The notes beneath the pieces are model-generated. The model saw only the letters and a list, made by a program, of their open reading frames with translations, had not been told where the DNA came from and ran no database searches. Position numbers and translations under genes: made by a program. Of a DNA stretch of 64,000 nt, positions 49,088 to 57,164 are shown piece by piece. Source of the stretch: Carnobacterium mobile DSM 4848 (lineage in GTDB: Bacteria > Bacillota > Bacilli > Lactobacillales > Carnobacteriaceae); the NCBI RefSeq assembly GCF_000744825.1, contig NZ_JQMR01000001.1:1597501-1661500 (forward strand). The letters run 5' to 3'. Position 1 is the stretch's first letter. The number at the start of each line of letters is the position of its first letter.

Positions 49088-50353
49088 ATGAATATTCTTG
49101 ATGAATTAGAATGGCGCGATGCCATTAACCAACAAACAGACGAAACAGGTTTAAGAAAATTAATTGAACAGAAACAAATAGCTTTGTACTGCGGGGTTGA
49201 TCCAACGGGCGACAGTATGCATATTGGTCATTTGATCCCTTTTATGATTTTGAAACGATTCCAGTTAGCTGGTCACCGTCCCGTCATTGTTATCGGCGGA
49301 GCAACAGGTTCCATCGGCGACCCTAGTGGAAAATCAGAAGAACGTACGTTGCAAACAAGAGAACAAGTTCAAAACAATGCCGATAAATTAACCCGTCAAA
49401 TGGAAAAATTATTTGATGCAGGGAAAAATGAAAAATCGATTCGTATGGTCAACAATTTGGATTGGACGAAAGATATCAGTTTACTAGATTTCTTACGCAA
49501 TATCGGAAAAAGTTTTAACATCAACACCATGCTGGCTAAAGACATTGTTGCCAGTCGTTTAGAAACGGGTATTTCATTTACTGAATTTACGTACCAAATT
49601 TTACAATCTATCGATTTCTTACATTTGTACCAACATGAAAATGTTCAATTGCAAATCGGCGGCGCAGATCAATGGGGAAACATTACAGCTGGTTTAGAAT
49701 ATATTCGCAAACAAGAAGGCCCTGAAGCTGAAGTTTATGGCTTAACCATTCCATTAATGTTAAAAGCTGACGGAACGAAATTCGGAAAAACTGCTGGCGG
49801 TGCTGTTTGGTTAGACCCAGAAAAAACTACTCCTTACGAATTTTACCAATTCTGGTTAAATCAAGATGACCGTGATGTCGTCAAATACTTGAAGTACTTT
49901 ACCTTCTTAACTAAAGATGAAATCGAAGCGTTAGCTGAAAAAATAACAACTGAGCCGCATAAACGGGAAGCACAAAAAACGTTGGCCCGTGAAATGACAT
50001 TATTTGTCCATGGTGAACAAGCATTGAACGATGCTGAAAAAATCACTGCAGCTTTGTTTTCTGGTGATGTAAAAAGTTTGACAGCTGATCAGATTGAAGA
50101 AGGCTTCAAAAACATGCCGACTTTCGAAGCACCTAAAGAAGAACGCAACATTGTGGAATGGCTAGTAGATGTTGTCGGTATTGAGCCTTCTAGACGTCAA
50201 GCCCGCGAAGATATTACTAATGGCGCACTTTCCATGAATGGCGAAAAAGTAACCAACGTTGATGCCATCGTAACTCCTCAAAATTCTTTTGATGAACGGT
50301 TTATTTTGATCCGTCGAGGGAAGAAAAAATATTTCTTAGTAAAACTAGTTTAA
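49088..50353 (+). CDS. tyrS: Tyrosyl-tRNA synthetase
   Basis: This class I synthetase of 421 aa has the HIGH motif at 45-48 (DSMHIGHLIP), the tyrosine pocket GGATGSIGDPSGK and GGADQWGN, the KMSKS counterpart KFGKTAGG, and a C-terminal S4 RNA-binding domain (EPSRRQAREDITNGALSMNGEKV). AAAGGAG precedes the ATG. Expression is controlled by the tyrosine T-box directly upstream. It ends with a strong terminator at 50406. Confidence 0.97.
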   Translation: MNILDELEWRDAINQQTDETGLRKLIEQKQIALYCGVDPTGDSMHIGHLIPFMILKRFQLAGHRPVIVIGGATGSIGDPSGKSEERTLQTREQVQNNADKLTRQMEKLFDAGKNEKSIRMVNNLDWTKDISLLDFLRNIGKSFNINTMLAKDIVASRLETGISFTEFTYQILQSIDFLHLYQHENVQLQIGGADQWGNITAGLEYIRKQEGPEAEVYGLTIPLMLKADGTKFGKTAGGAVWLDPEKTTPYEFYQFWLNQDDRDVVKYLKYFTFLTKDEIEALAEKITTEPHKREAQKTLAREMTLFVHGEQALNDAEKITAALFSGDVKSLTADQIEEGFKNMPTFEAPKEERNIVEWLVDVVGIEPSRRQAREDITNGALSMNGEKVTNVDAIVTPQNSFDERFILIRRGKKKYFLVKLV

Positions 50354-50371
50354 TTCTATAAAAACAATAAA

Positions 50372-50400
50372 AGCAGGACAAGCTTGGTCTGCGAGACACC
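50372..50400. repeat. Short copy of the GGACAAGC repeat core
   Basis: AGCAGGACAAGCTTGGTCTG followed by CGAGACACC resembles the ends of the 50.95 kb element (AGCGGGACAAGCC; its complement GGCTTGTTTCGCT) and lies just before the tyrS terminator. Confidence 0.4.
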
Positions 50401-50405
50401 AAAGA

Positions 50406-50436
50406 GGGCCGGAAGAACGTTTTCCGCCCTTTTTTA
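50406..50436 (+). terminator. Terminator of tyrS
   Basis: GGGC plus GGAA pairs with TTCC plus GCCC around GAACGTT with one bulged C, followed by six Ts. Confidence 0.85.
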
Positions 50437-50456
50437 CTATTTAGGAGGAATCACGT

Positions 50457-50990
50457 ATGATCCAACTCAAAAAAGTCACGACGCAAAAAGAAGCACAGAC
50501 TGTTGCACAATTAGCCAAAGAAATTTGGGAGGAACACTACACTGCTATCTTAGGTGAGCAGCAAGTAGCTTATATGCTTGCTAACCTGCAGTCAGAAACG
50601 GCTATTTTCAATGAATTAACTCAAGGAAAAGAGTATTTTTTAGTTCAATCCAATCATACAATTGTCGGCTATATCAGTTACCAACTATTGCCAGATCAGC
50701 TGTTCCTTAGCAAACTGTATTTAAAACAAACTGAGCGTGGTCAAGGTACAGGGCGCTTATTGATTGAACAGCTAAAAGACATTGCTGCAAAAAATAAAAA
50801 AGAACAACTTGTTTTGACAGTCAATAAATACAACACAAACACTATTGCCGCTTATAAGAAGTTTGGGTTTGAATTAGTAAAAGAACAAGTTGCTGATATC
50901 GGCGGCGGTTATGTAATGGATGATTATGTTTTACAGTATCGCTTAATTAAGAAAAGCGGGACAAGCCGTCCTGACTCGAAAGAAATTTAG
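50457..50990 (+). CDS. GNAT family N-acetyltransferase
   Basis: A GNAT fold of 177 aa: acetyl-CoA motif LKQTERGQGTGRLLIEQL, with LVLTVNKYNTNTIAAYKKFGFELVKEQV and VMDDYVLQY at the end of the core. The substrate is unknown; relatives acetylate amino groups of small molecules or proteins. AGGAGG precedes the ATG. The last dozen residues (KKSGTSRPDSKEI) are encoded inside the inverted-repeat element that starts at 50954, so the natural C-terminus has probably been replaced. Confidence 0.85.
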   Translation: MIQLKKVTTQKEAQTVAQLAKEIWEEHYTAILGEQQVAYMLANLQSETAIFNELTQGKEYFLVQSNHTIVGYISYQLLPDQLFLSKLYLKQTERGQGTGRLLIEQLKDIAAKNKKEQLVLTVNKYNTNTIAAYKKFGFELVKEQVADIGGGYVMDDYVLQYRLIKKSGTSRPDSKEI

Positions 50991-51196
50991 GAAAGCAGCA
51001 CTGTGAGCAAAGCTCAAGTGTACCCCATGTCTCTAAGCCATTAAAATGGCAAGAGCCATGGCAAAAGAGCATCGTAGAGCGCAATTGCTAGGAGACTTCC
51101 AGCTTTAGCTGGTTACGTCGACTAGTATAAAGCTCGCATAGCGAGACTTTAGGCCCTTTATTTATCTAATTTCCAAGAGGCAGGCTTGTTTCGCTA
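50954..51196 (+). repeat. Dispersed structured element C (inverted-repeat bounded)
   Basis: The ends AGCGGGACAAGCC..GAAATT and AATTTCC..GGCTTGTTTCGCT are inverted. Inside are several hairpins: CACT-GAGC/GCTC-AGTG, CATGTCT-GCCAT/ATGGC-AGCCATG, CCAGC/GCTGG and CTCGC/GCGAG. The first two share all unpaired blocks (GCACTGTG, CAAGTGTA, CATGTCT, AGCCATG) with copy A at 19766-19832 while their stems differ. The remaining 190 bases before the amidase gene show no gene. Confidence 0.75.
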
Positions 51197-51384
51197 GACA
51201 TTGAATGCAGAAAACTTATCATGCCCTACCTTTTAAAAAAACAAAGTTGTACTAAACCAGACTTCTCTTTGTATAATCTTATTGAAAAATTTGGCTTTTT
51301 CATTTTCTTCTTTGCTAACGCCCACTTTTTAGAAATCTAATGCTACACTAAAAGCAATGATTAGTTAGAAATGAGGTTTTTAAT

Positions 51385-52845
51385 ATGAAAATCGATCGAC
51401 AAAAAGACGGCTTAGCTGCCGCTAAAGATCTCCACCAGAAAAAGGTAACTCCTTTTGAATTAGTAACAGCTGCTTTTCAAAAAATTGAATCTGAAAACCC
51501 GCAATGGAATGCGGTCATTCATACTCGGAAAGAAAAAGCTTTGCAAGAAGCTCGAGAAAGAGACTTTTCCGACACCCTATTTGGCGGCTTACCAATTTTA
51601 ATTAAAGGATTGGGACAAGATATGGCAGGCGAACCCAGTACATCTGGATCGCGCTTGTTAAAAAACAACTACGCCAAACAAACCAGTTACTTTGTGGAAG
51701 CACTGGAAAAAGCTGGTTTTATCGTCATCGGCCAAACAAATACACCTGAATTTGCGTTTAAAAACATTACCGATCCAGTCCTTTATGGACCAGCTCGCAA
51801 TCCATGGCATTCAGCTTATTCTCCGGGCGGCTCAAGCGGCGGTGCTGCCGCCAGTGTGGTTTCCGAAATGGTTCAAATTGCTGGAGCCAGCGATGGCGGC
51901 GGTTCAATCCGCATCCCTGCTTCTTTCACTGGGCTAGTCGGCTTGAAACCCACACGCGGTAGAACTCCCATTGGTCCAGGATTCGGGCGCGGCTGGCAAG
52001 GGGCTTCGGTTAGCTTTGTCTTAACAAAAACCATGCGTGATACGGCCGCCATGATGGATGCTTTACAAACCGTACAACAAATGGCTGCTTTTCAAACACC
52101 GCTTTTTGGAACAGGTTATTTGAACGCTTTACACCAACCTGCACCAAAAAAATTCCGTGTAGCTTATTCTGTTGTTTCACCAGTTCACGGTCCGGTCAGT
52201 GAAGAAGCTAAAAAGGCCGTGTACAATACTGTAGAATGGCTGCGCCAACAAGGACATGATGTAGTTGAACAGACTCCTGAAATTGACGGAGTCGATTTGA
52301 TGCGCAGTTATTATACGATGAATGCAGGAGAAACCGCGGCTATGATGGCTAATTTGGAAAAAGCCATGCAAAGACCGTTGACGATGGCCGATATGGAATT
52401 AATAACTTGGACTTTATACAATGCCGGTAAATCAATTTCAGCTGCTGACTATTCTAACAGCTTAGCCAAATGGGATACCGCTGCCGAAGTTATGGCCTAT
52501 TTCCATGAGTCTTATGACTTGTATTTAACTCCAACTACTGCAGATGTGGCTCCGCGTATTGATGCCAAATTGCAATCCGACGAACAGATCGAGCGGATGA
52601 AACGTGTAACCGAATTAAACGCAGCCGATCAACAAAAAATTGTTTGGGATATGTTTGCAGATAGCTTGGACATCACTCCTTTTACACAGCAAGCTAACTT
52701 GACCGGTCAGCCGGCTATCAGTTTGCCGGTTCATTTAACTGAAGCTGGACTCCCTTTAGGCGTGCAGTTTACTGCTCCTAAAGGCAAAGAAGATTGGCTA
52801 TTGTCTATCGGACAAGATATGGAAAAAGCCGGATTATTTATTTAA
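51385..52845 (+). CDS. Amidase signature family enzyme
   Basis: This hydrolase of 486 aa has the Ser-cisSer-Lys triad: K74 in PILIKGLGQ, the serine pair S150/S151 in SPGGSSGGAAAS, and nucleophile S174 in DGGGSIRIPAS. It hydrolyses an amide of unknown identity. It is too divergent from GatA to be the tRNA amidotransferase subunit by its context, since gatC and gatB are absent. GAGG precedes the ATG. It is monocistronic. Confidence 0.88.
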   Translation: MKIDRQKDGLAAAKDLHQKKVTPFELVTAAFQKIESENPQWNAVIHTRKEKALQEARERDFSDTLFGGLPILIKGLGQDMAGEPSTSGSRLLKNNYAKQTSYFVEALEKAGFIVIGQTNTPEFAFKNITDPVLYGPARNPWHSAYSPGGSSGGAAASVVSEMVQIAGASDGGGSIRIPASFTGLVGLKPTRGRTPIGPGFGRGWQGASVSFVLTKTMRDTAAMMDALQTVQQMAAFQTPLFGTGYLNALHQPAPKKFRVAYSVVSPVHGPVSEEAKKAVYNTVEWLRQQGHDVVEQTPEIDGVDLMRSYYTMNAGETAAMMANLEKAMQRPLTMADMELITWTLYNAGKSISAADYSNSLAKWDTAAEVMAYFHESYDLYLTPTTADVAPRIDAKLQSDEQIERMKRVTELNAADQQKIVWDMFADSLDITPFTQQANLTGQPAISLPVHLTEAGLPLGVQFTAPKGKEDWLLSIGQDMEKAGLFI

Positions 52846-52851
52846 ACAGTT

Positions 52852-52892
52852 AAAACCGCTGCCTAGTTGAAACAGGCAGCGGTTTATTTTTT
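52852..52892. terminator. Bidirectional terminator between the amidase and DUF6054 genes
   Basis: AAACCGCTGCC and GGCAGCGGTTT pair perfectly, with a T-run on the plus strand. Confidence 0.85.
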
Positions 52893-52914
52893 ATTTCCTA
52901 CATTCTGCAACTGG

Positions 52915-53250
52915 TTAAAACCCTTGATCTATCAGTGCTTTTTCTAATCTAGTGACAAAGTTTTTTTCAGCTCCCCAACTAATATTGAGCAAGCCCTCAC
53001 CTCCCGCTGCACCGATAGCTGAAATAATGACCTCTTCTTGATTCCCAATTACAGTTAAGCTGATAGAAGCATAACTGCTGCTGCGGAGAAATAATTTTTC
53101 ATACACTCTTGTTGTTACTTCAACCTTTTCCACTGTCACCGCATTTTCTGCTACTAATTTAACGCTTACACCAAAATTTCGAATAGTGGTGTCCAACATG
53201 TTCAGTATCTCATTGTAATCTGCTGTTATGGTTTTGGTAAAGTGTGCCAT
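52915..53250 (-). CDS. Small conserved protein, probably DUF6054
   Basis: 111 aa, alpha/beta, no signal. MAHFTKTITADYNEILNMLDT is followed by TRVYEKLFLRSSSYASISLTVIG and IISAIGAAGGEGLLNISWGAEKNF. The overall pattern fits the DUF6054 family as I remember it; no function is known. GAGGCTGC stands before the ATG. It follows the amidohydrolase gene by 38 bases and may be co-transcribed. Confidence 0.6.
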   Translation of the reverse strand: MAHFTKTITADYNEILNMLDTTIRNFGVSVKLVAENAVTVEKVEVTTRVYEKLFLRSSSYASISLTVIGNQEEVIISAIGAAGGEGLLNISWGAEKNFVTRLEKALIDQGF

Positions 53251-53288
53251 TTGAAGCAGCCTCTTTTCTTTTTTAGTTCGTTAAGATA

Positions 53289-54473
53289 TCAGTCTAAAGC
53301 AAAATAACCGCAGACTACATCCCCTACCGCTTTAGCCGCGATTAAAATCGCTTCTTCGCTGATATCGAATTTAGGGTGATGGTTATTGTACGGTTTTTCT
53401 ACGCCATTTGGCCAACTGCCGACAAAGAAAAAACAACCGGGTATTTGTTGAGAATAATAAGCAAAGTCTTCATTGCCTGTTTGCATGGGAGCTTCAACTA
53501 CTTCCATCAAATAATCGCCAACACCGTTCTTTAAGTAATCTACCACACTACTGGTCAATTCAGGTTCATTGTAGACTGGCGGACACCCTTCTTCGACTGT
53601 CAATGTCGTCTCTACAGCAAACATTTCTTGCAACCCAGCTGCTAAACGAGCTACTTCACGGTTCAGCACTTCAAAAGTAGCTTCTTCCATATACCGCATA
53701 TCCCCTTCAATAGTAACGGTATCTTTAATGACGTTAAATGCGCCTTTGCCATCAAACGAACCGACCGTTACAGTTCCCACTTGAAAAGGGTCTAACCGTC
53801 GACTGATTACAGTTTGAAGTGCAGTCACAAAGTAAGAACCTGCTACAATCGCATCATTCGACTTATGTGGTGTTGAAGCATGCCCTCCTGTACCTTGAAT
53901 AACCAATTTAAATTGAGAGCCGCCTGCCATTGCTGCGCCGCTGCGATAAGCAACTTCTCCAACCGGACGATCTGGAAAAACGTGAATGCCGATAATATGA
54001 TCGACCTCTTTTAAAGCCCCGGTTTCCATAATAAATTTAGCCCCGCCTGGTGGCGCTTCTTCAGCATGTTGGTGAATGATTTTTATGGTTCCGGGAATTT
54101 CTGATTTTAATTCAATCAAACAATCTGCCAGTATCATCAAATAAGCCGTATGTGCGTCATGTCCGCATGCATGCATCACACCTTTATTTTTCGATTGAAA
54201 AGGCAAACCCGTTTCTTCTTCGATGGGCAAGGCGTCAAAATCTGCTCTTAAAGCTAATGTCTCTCCAGGTTTATCGCCTTTGATCGTGACAATGATGCCA
54301 TTTCCACCTACATGAGTTGTCAAATCCACTTCTTTATCTTGATAAAATGCTGCTATGTAAGCTGCTGTTTCGTCTTCTTGGTAAGACAACTCTGGGTGTG
54401 CATGTAAATATCTGCGAATTTCAATCATTTCTTCTTTGCGTGCATCCAGCATTTCCATCAATTTTTCTCTCAT
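53289..54473 (-). CDS. M20 family amidohydrolase (N-acyl-L-amino acid amidohydrolase type)
   Basis: This M20D metal hydrolase of 394 aa has RRYLHAHPELSYQEDETA, the metal motif MHACGHDAHTAYL, HQHAEEAPPGGAKFIMETGAL, GTGGHASTPHKSNDAI and NEDFAYYSQQIPGCFFFVG. Such enzymes hydrolyse N-acyl amino acids, hippurate or IAA-type amides; the substrate is not determinable here. GGAGGGG precedes ATG 54473. Confidence 0.9.
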   Translation of the reverse strand: MREKLMEMLDARKEEMIEIRRYLHAHPELSYQEDETAAYIAAFYQDKEVDLTTHVGGNGIIVTIKGDKPGETLALRADFDALPIEEETGLPFQSKNKGVMHACGHDAHTAYLMILADCLIELKSEIPGTIKIIHQHAEEAPPGGAKFIMETGALKEVDHIIGIHVFPDRPVGEVAYRSGAAMAGGSQFKLVIQGTGGHASTPHKSNDAIVAGSYFVTALQTVISRRLDPFQVGTVTVGSFDGKGAFNVIKDTVTIEGDMRYMEEATFEVLNREVARLAAGLQEMFAVETTLTVEEGCPPVYNEPELTSSVVDYLKNGVGDYLMEVVEAPMQTGNEDFAYYSQQIPGCFFFVGSWPNGVEKPYNNHHPKFDISEEAILIAAKAVGDVVCGYFALD

Positions 54474-54574
54474 CTAAACCCCTCCACTTGGAAAATAGCT
54501 TTATCATCTTTCAGCTTTTCATTTACTATAGCACAGTTTCGTAAAAAAACGTTTTCTAAATCATCTTTTAAAAA

Positions 54575-54616
54575 AGAAATAAACCCACTTCAACTTTTTT
54601 GATGAAGTGGGTTTAC
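54575..54616 (-). terminator. Terminator of the citrate operon
   Basis: AAACCCACTTCA and TGAAGTGGGTTT pair perfectly, followed on the minus strand by ATTTCTTTTTT. It lies 135 bases past citX. Confidence 0.85.
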
Positions 54617-54750
54617 CAGCTAACTTTACTTTAAAAGAATGTAAATAGAGAATCTTTACTATTTCTTCGTATCTTTCTAACTTTTAAACTTAAATACCGG
54701 CAGTTTTTTACATTGCATTAGTGCTGAGTGTATAAGATTAACACTAAAAA

Positions 54751-55296
54751 TCAACTTATCATTTCTTCCTGTTCCAAAATGTTATTGATAGCTCTAAACA
54801 TTTCTTCTAAAGAATGTTTGCGGTCGCGTCCACAGATTTTAGCGTCCTCATTACAAACAAAGCACTTTCTTACTTGTAAGCCTAGATTCTGACGACTGAT
54901 AGAACTCAAACTACCTGTTTCTTCTTTAAAAAGAACATCCATATCAAACAATCTTCCTAAAGAAGTTTCTTCAATTTGGACACATATTTGTTTTAATTTC
55001 TTTGGTGTTGCATCAGTGACTAAAAACAATTCTGGTCCAGTTATGCTATTCCATTCCTCTGAAGTTAAAATGGCAAATTTTTTTTCTTTTAATTTAGTGA
55101 CAAGACTTACTTTACCAGTATCAAAAAGTTTTTTTATCGCTGCATTATTCTTGATTGGTCCCGGTATATTGCAATTGAAGGAAACTAAGGAACCTGAATA
55201 TTGTTCAAGTATTTTTTTTTGAAAATCCACTCTTTTTTCTCGACCTTCTAAAACTTCTTCTAAAGTGACTTGTCTTCCTGAACTAAAAAGATCCAT
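54751..55296 (-). CDS. citX: Holo-ACP synthase of citrate lyase
   Basis: CitX of 181 aa transfers the phosphoribosyl-dephospho-CoA prosthetic group to the citrate lyase acyl carrier CitD. The family motif ETSLGRLFDMDVLF is present, with RKCFVCNEDAKICGRDRKHS near the C-terminus and LVSFNCNIPGPIKNN at the N-terminus. It is the last gene of the operon, 30 bases after oadB. The partner enzyme CitG, which makes the prosthetic-group precursor, is not in this window. Confidence 0.9.
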   Translation of the reverse strand: MDLFSSGRQVTLEEVLEGREKRVDFQKKILEQYSGSLVSFNCNIPGPIKNNAAIKKLFDTGKVSLVTKLKEKKFAILTSEEWNSITGPELFLVTDATPKKLKQICVQIEETSLGRLFDMDVLFKEETGSLSSISRQNLGLQVRKCFVCNEDAKICGRDRKHSLEEMFRAINNILEQEEMIS

Positions 55297-55326
55297 TTCA
55301 TTACTCCTATTTCATACTCGTTTTTA

Positions 55327-56457
55327 TCAACTAAAGAATTGCAATAAAACACCTGCTGCTACTGCTGAGCCAATCACGCCTGCTACATTCGGTCCCATAG
55401 CATGCATCAATAAAAAGTTTGAAGGATTTGCTTTTACTCCTTCTTTTTGAACAACCCGTGCTGACATTGGCACGGCTGACACACCTGCTGCACCAATCAT
55501 CGGATTAACTTTACCATTTGTCAACTTACACATCAACTTGCCCATTAAAACGCCTCCCGCAGTTCCGACTGCAAAAGCAACTAATCCCAAGATAATGATT
55601 TTAGCTGTCTGAATTGATAGAAAGACGTCTGCTTCAGCTTTTGCTCCAACAGTGATTCCTAAGAAGATGGTAATGATATACATCAAAGAATTTTGCAGAG
55701 TATCTGTGATTTTAGGTACTTGTCCGCTTTCTTTAATGAGATTTCCAAGCATTAACATACCGATCAAAGGCGCAGCTGTCGGTAATAATAAGATAACAAA
55801 AATAGTTACGATGATAGGGAAAAGAATTTTTTCTTTTTGCGATACTGGTCTTAATTGTTCCATTTTGATTTCTCGTTCTTCTTTAGTTGTTAGCAACTTC
55901 ATAATCGGCGGTTGAATGATGGGCACAAGAGCCATATAAGAATAAGCTGCCAGAGCAATACTAGAAAGTAAATGAGGGGCCAATTGACTAGTCAAGAAAA
56001 TAGCGGTTGGTCCGTCTGCTCCTCCGATAATGCCGACAGAAGCTGCCTCAGGACCTGTCATTCCTAGCGCTAATGCTCCAAAGAAAGCGATAAAAATCCC
56101 AATTTGCGCAGCTCCTCCAAGCAACAAGGTTTTTGGATTAGCAATTAATGGCCCAAAATCAGTACTTGCGCCTAAACAAAGAAAAATTAAAGGTGGATAA
56201 ATGCCTAAATTTGTTCCTTGGTATAAATAGTACAATAATCCCCCGTTGCTCCCATCAATAGGCGGAGTCATCAAGCCTGCTACCGGCAGATTAACTAATA
56301 ACATGCCAAAAGCAATTGGAATCAATAAATACGGCTCATATCCTTTTTTTATAGCTAAATATAAGAAAGTGCAAGCAATAACGATCATAATAACGTGTTT
56401 ATAAGACAAGCCAGCAAATCCTGAATTTATCAATGTATCTTTTATAGCTTCAATCAT
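55327..56457 (-). CDS. oadB: Oxaloacetate decarboxylase, beta subunit (Na+ pump)
   Basis: This integral membrane protein of 376 aa with about nine helices decarboxylates carboxybiotin and couples this to Na+ export. The functional aspartate lies in GGADGPTAIFLTSQLAP. Other family blocks are FLCLGASTDFGPLIANPKTLLLG and MIGAAGVSAVPMSARVVQKEG. AAGGAG precedes the ATG. It is the membrane partner of the oadA, oadD-like and oadG genes upstream. Confidence 0.95.
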   Translation of the reverse strand: MIEAIKDTLINSGFAGLSYKHVIMIVIACTFLYLAIKKGYEPYLLIPIAFGMLLVNLPVAGLMTPPIDGSNGGLLYYLYQGTNLGIYPPLIFLCLGASTDFGPLIANPKTLLLGGAAQIGIFIAFFGALALGMTGPEAASVGIIGGADGPTAIFLTSQLAPHLLSSIALAAYSYMALVPIIQPPIMKLLTTKEEREIKMEQLRPVSQKEKILFPIIVTIFVILLLPTAAPLIGMLMLGNLIKESGQVPKITDTLQNSLMYIITIFLGITVGAKAEADVFLSIQTAKIIILGLVAFAVGTAGGVLMGKLMCKLTNGKVNPMIGAAGVSAVPMSARVVQKEGVKANPSNFLLMHAMGPNVAGVIGSAVAAGVLLQFFS

Positions 56458-56479
56458 TGTATTAACTCCTTGTATTACA

Positions 56480-56848
56480 TTATAGTATGATTAAACTGTC
56501 TCCCGCTTCAACGGATGCCCCTTTTGAAACAGTCACTTCGCTGACGGTTCCATCTTCAGGAGCTACGATTTCATTTTCCATTTTCATTGCTTCTAATACG
56601 CACAATACTTGTCCGGCTTTTACCGCTTCGCCTGCTTGAACATTTACACTGATAATGTTTCCAGGCATAGGCGCTGTAACCATTGTACCGCTGGAAGCTG
56701 TTGGAGCGGCAGGCTTTTGCTGACTAGCTGACTTGTCCTGAGCAGCTGCAGGAGATTGTTGTTGGTTGGATTTAAAGCTGGCTGCATCTATTTCTTCTAC
56801 TGAGACTTGATAAACTTTGTCATTTACGGTGATTTCATAAGCTTTCAT
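56480..56848 (-). CDS. oadD: Biotin carrier protein of oxaloacetate decarboxylase
   Basis: At 122 aa, an N-terminal strand region (MKAYEITVNDKVYQVSVEEI), an Ala/Pro/Gln-rich flexible linker (about 30-52), and a biotinyl domain with the biotinylated lysine in VLEAMKMENEIVAP. In Klebsiella this domain is the C-terminal part of OadA; here it is a separate gene, as in several lactic acid bacteria. It lies between oadG and oadB. Confidence 0.92.
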   Translation of the reverse strand: MKAYEITVNDKVYQVSVEEIDAASFKSNQQQSPAAAQDKSASQQKPAAPTASSGTMVTAPMPGNIISVNVQAGEAVKAGQVLCVLEAMKMENEIVAPEDGTVSEVTVSKGASVEAGDSLIIL

Positions 56849-56862
56849 TCTATTAGACTCCT

Positions 56863-57153
56863 TTATTTTACACGTTTTATCGAGGTTACTTGATAGTGTT
56901 TATCTTGCTGGTCTTCATTGGCTAAAATCAAAGCGGTCAAAGCTGCAACCGTTTTTGTTTCTTCATCTTCTTCTAAAGGATCTTTTTGCATTTGAACTGG
57001 TGCATTCTCTATTTTTATCGGCTTTTCTGTTTTTTCTTTAAAAATGTATTTAAATGAAGTTAAAATCAGCAGCAGTCCTAGAAGTACAAGAAAGACCATT
57101 ACAATAGATGTAATTGAAATAGTTATTCCCTTTAATAAACTAATATCTGTCAT
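56863..57153 (-). CDS. oadG: Oxaloacetate decarboxylase, gamma subunit-like
   Basis: At 96 aa, one N-terminal transmembrane helix (about 12-34: ISITSIVMVFLVLLGLLLILTSF) is followed by a charged region and a short C-terminal segment TVAALTALILANEDQ. OAD gamma subunits assemble alpha and beta and hold a metal. The call rests on the family pattern plus position between oadA and the biotin carrier gene. Confidence 0.82.
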   Translation of the reverse strand: MTDISLLKGITISITSIVMVFLVLLGLLLILTSFKYIFKEKTEKPIKIENAPVQMQKDPLEEDEETKTVAALTALILANEDQQDKHYQVTSIKRVK

Positions 57154-57164
57154 CCTGCTCCTCC

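Noticed and set aside
51385-52845. GatA subunit of the Asp/Glu-tRNA amidotransferase
   Set aside because: gatC and gatB are absent beside it and the sequence resembles stand-alone amidases.
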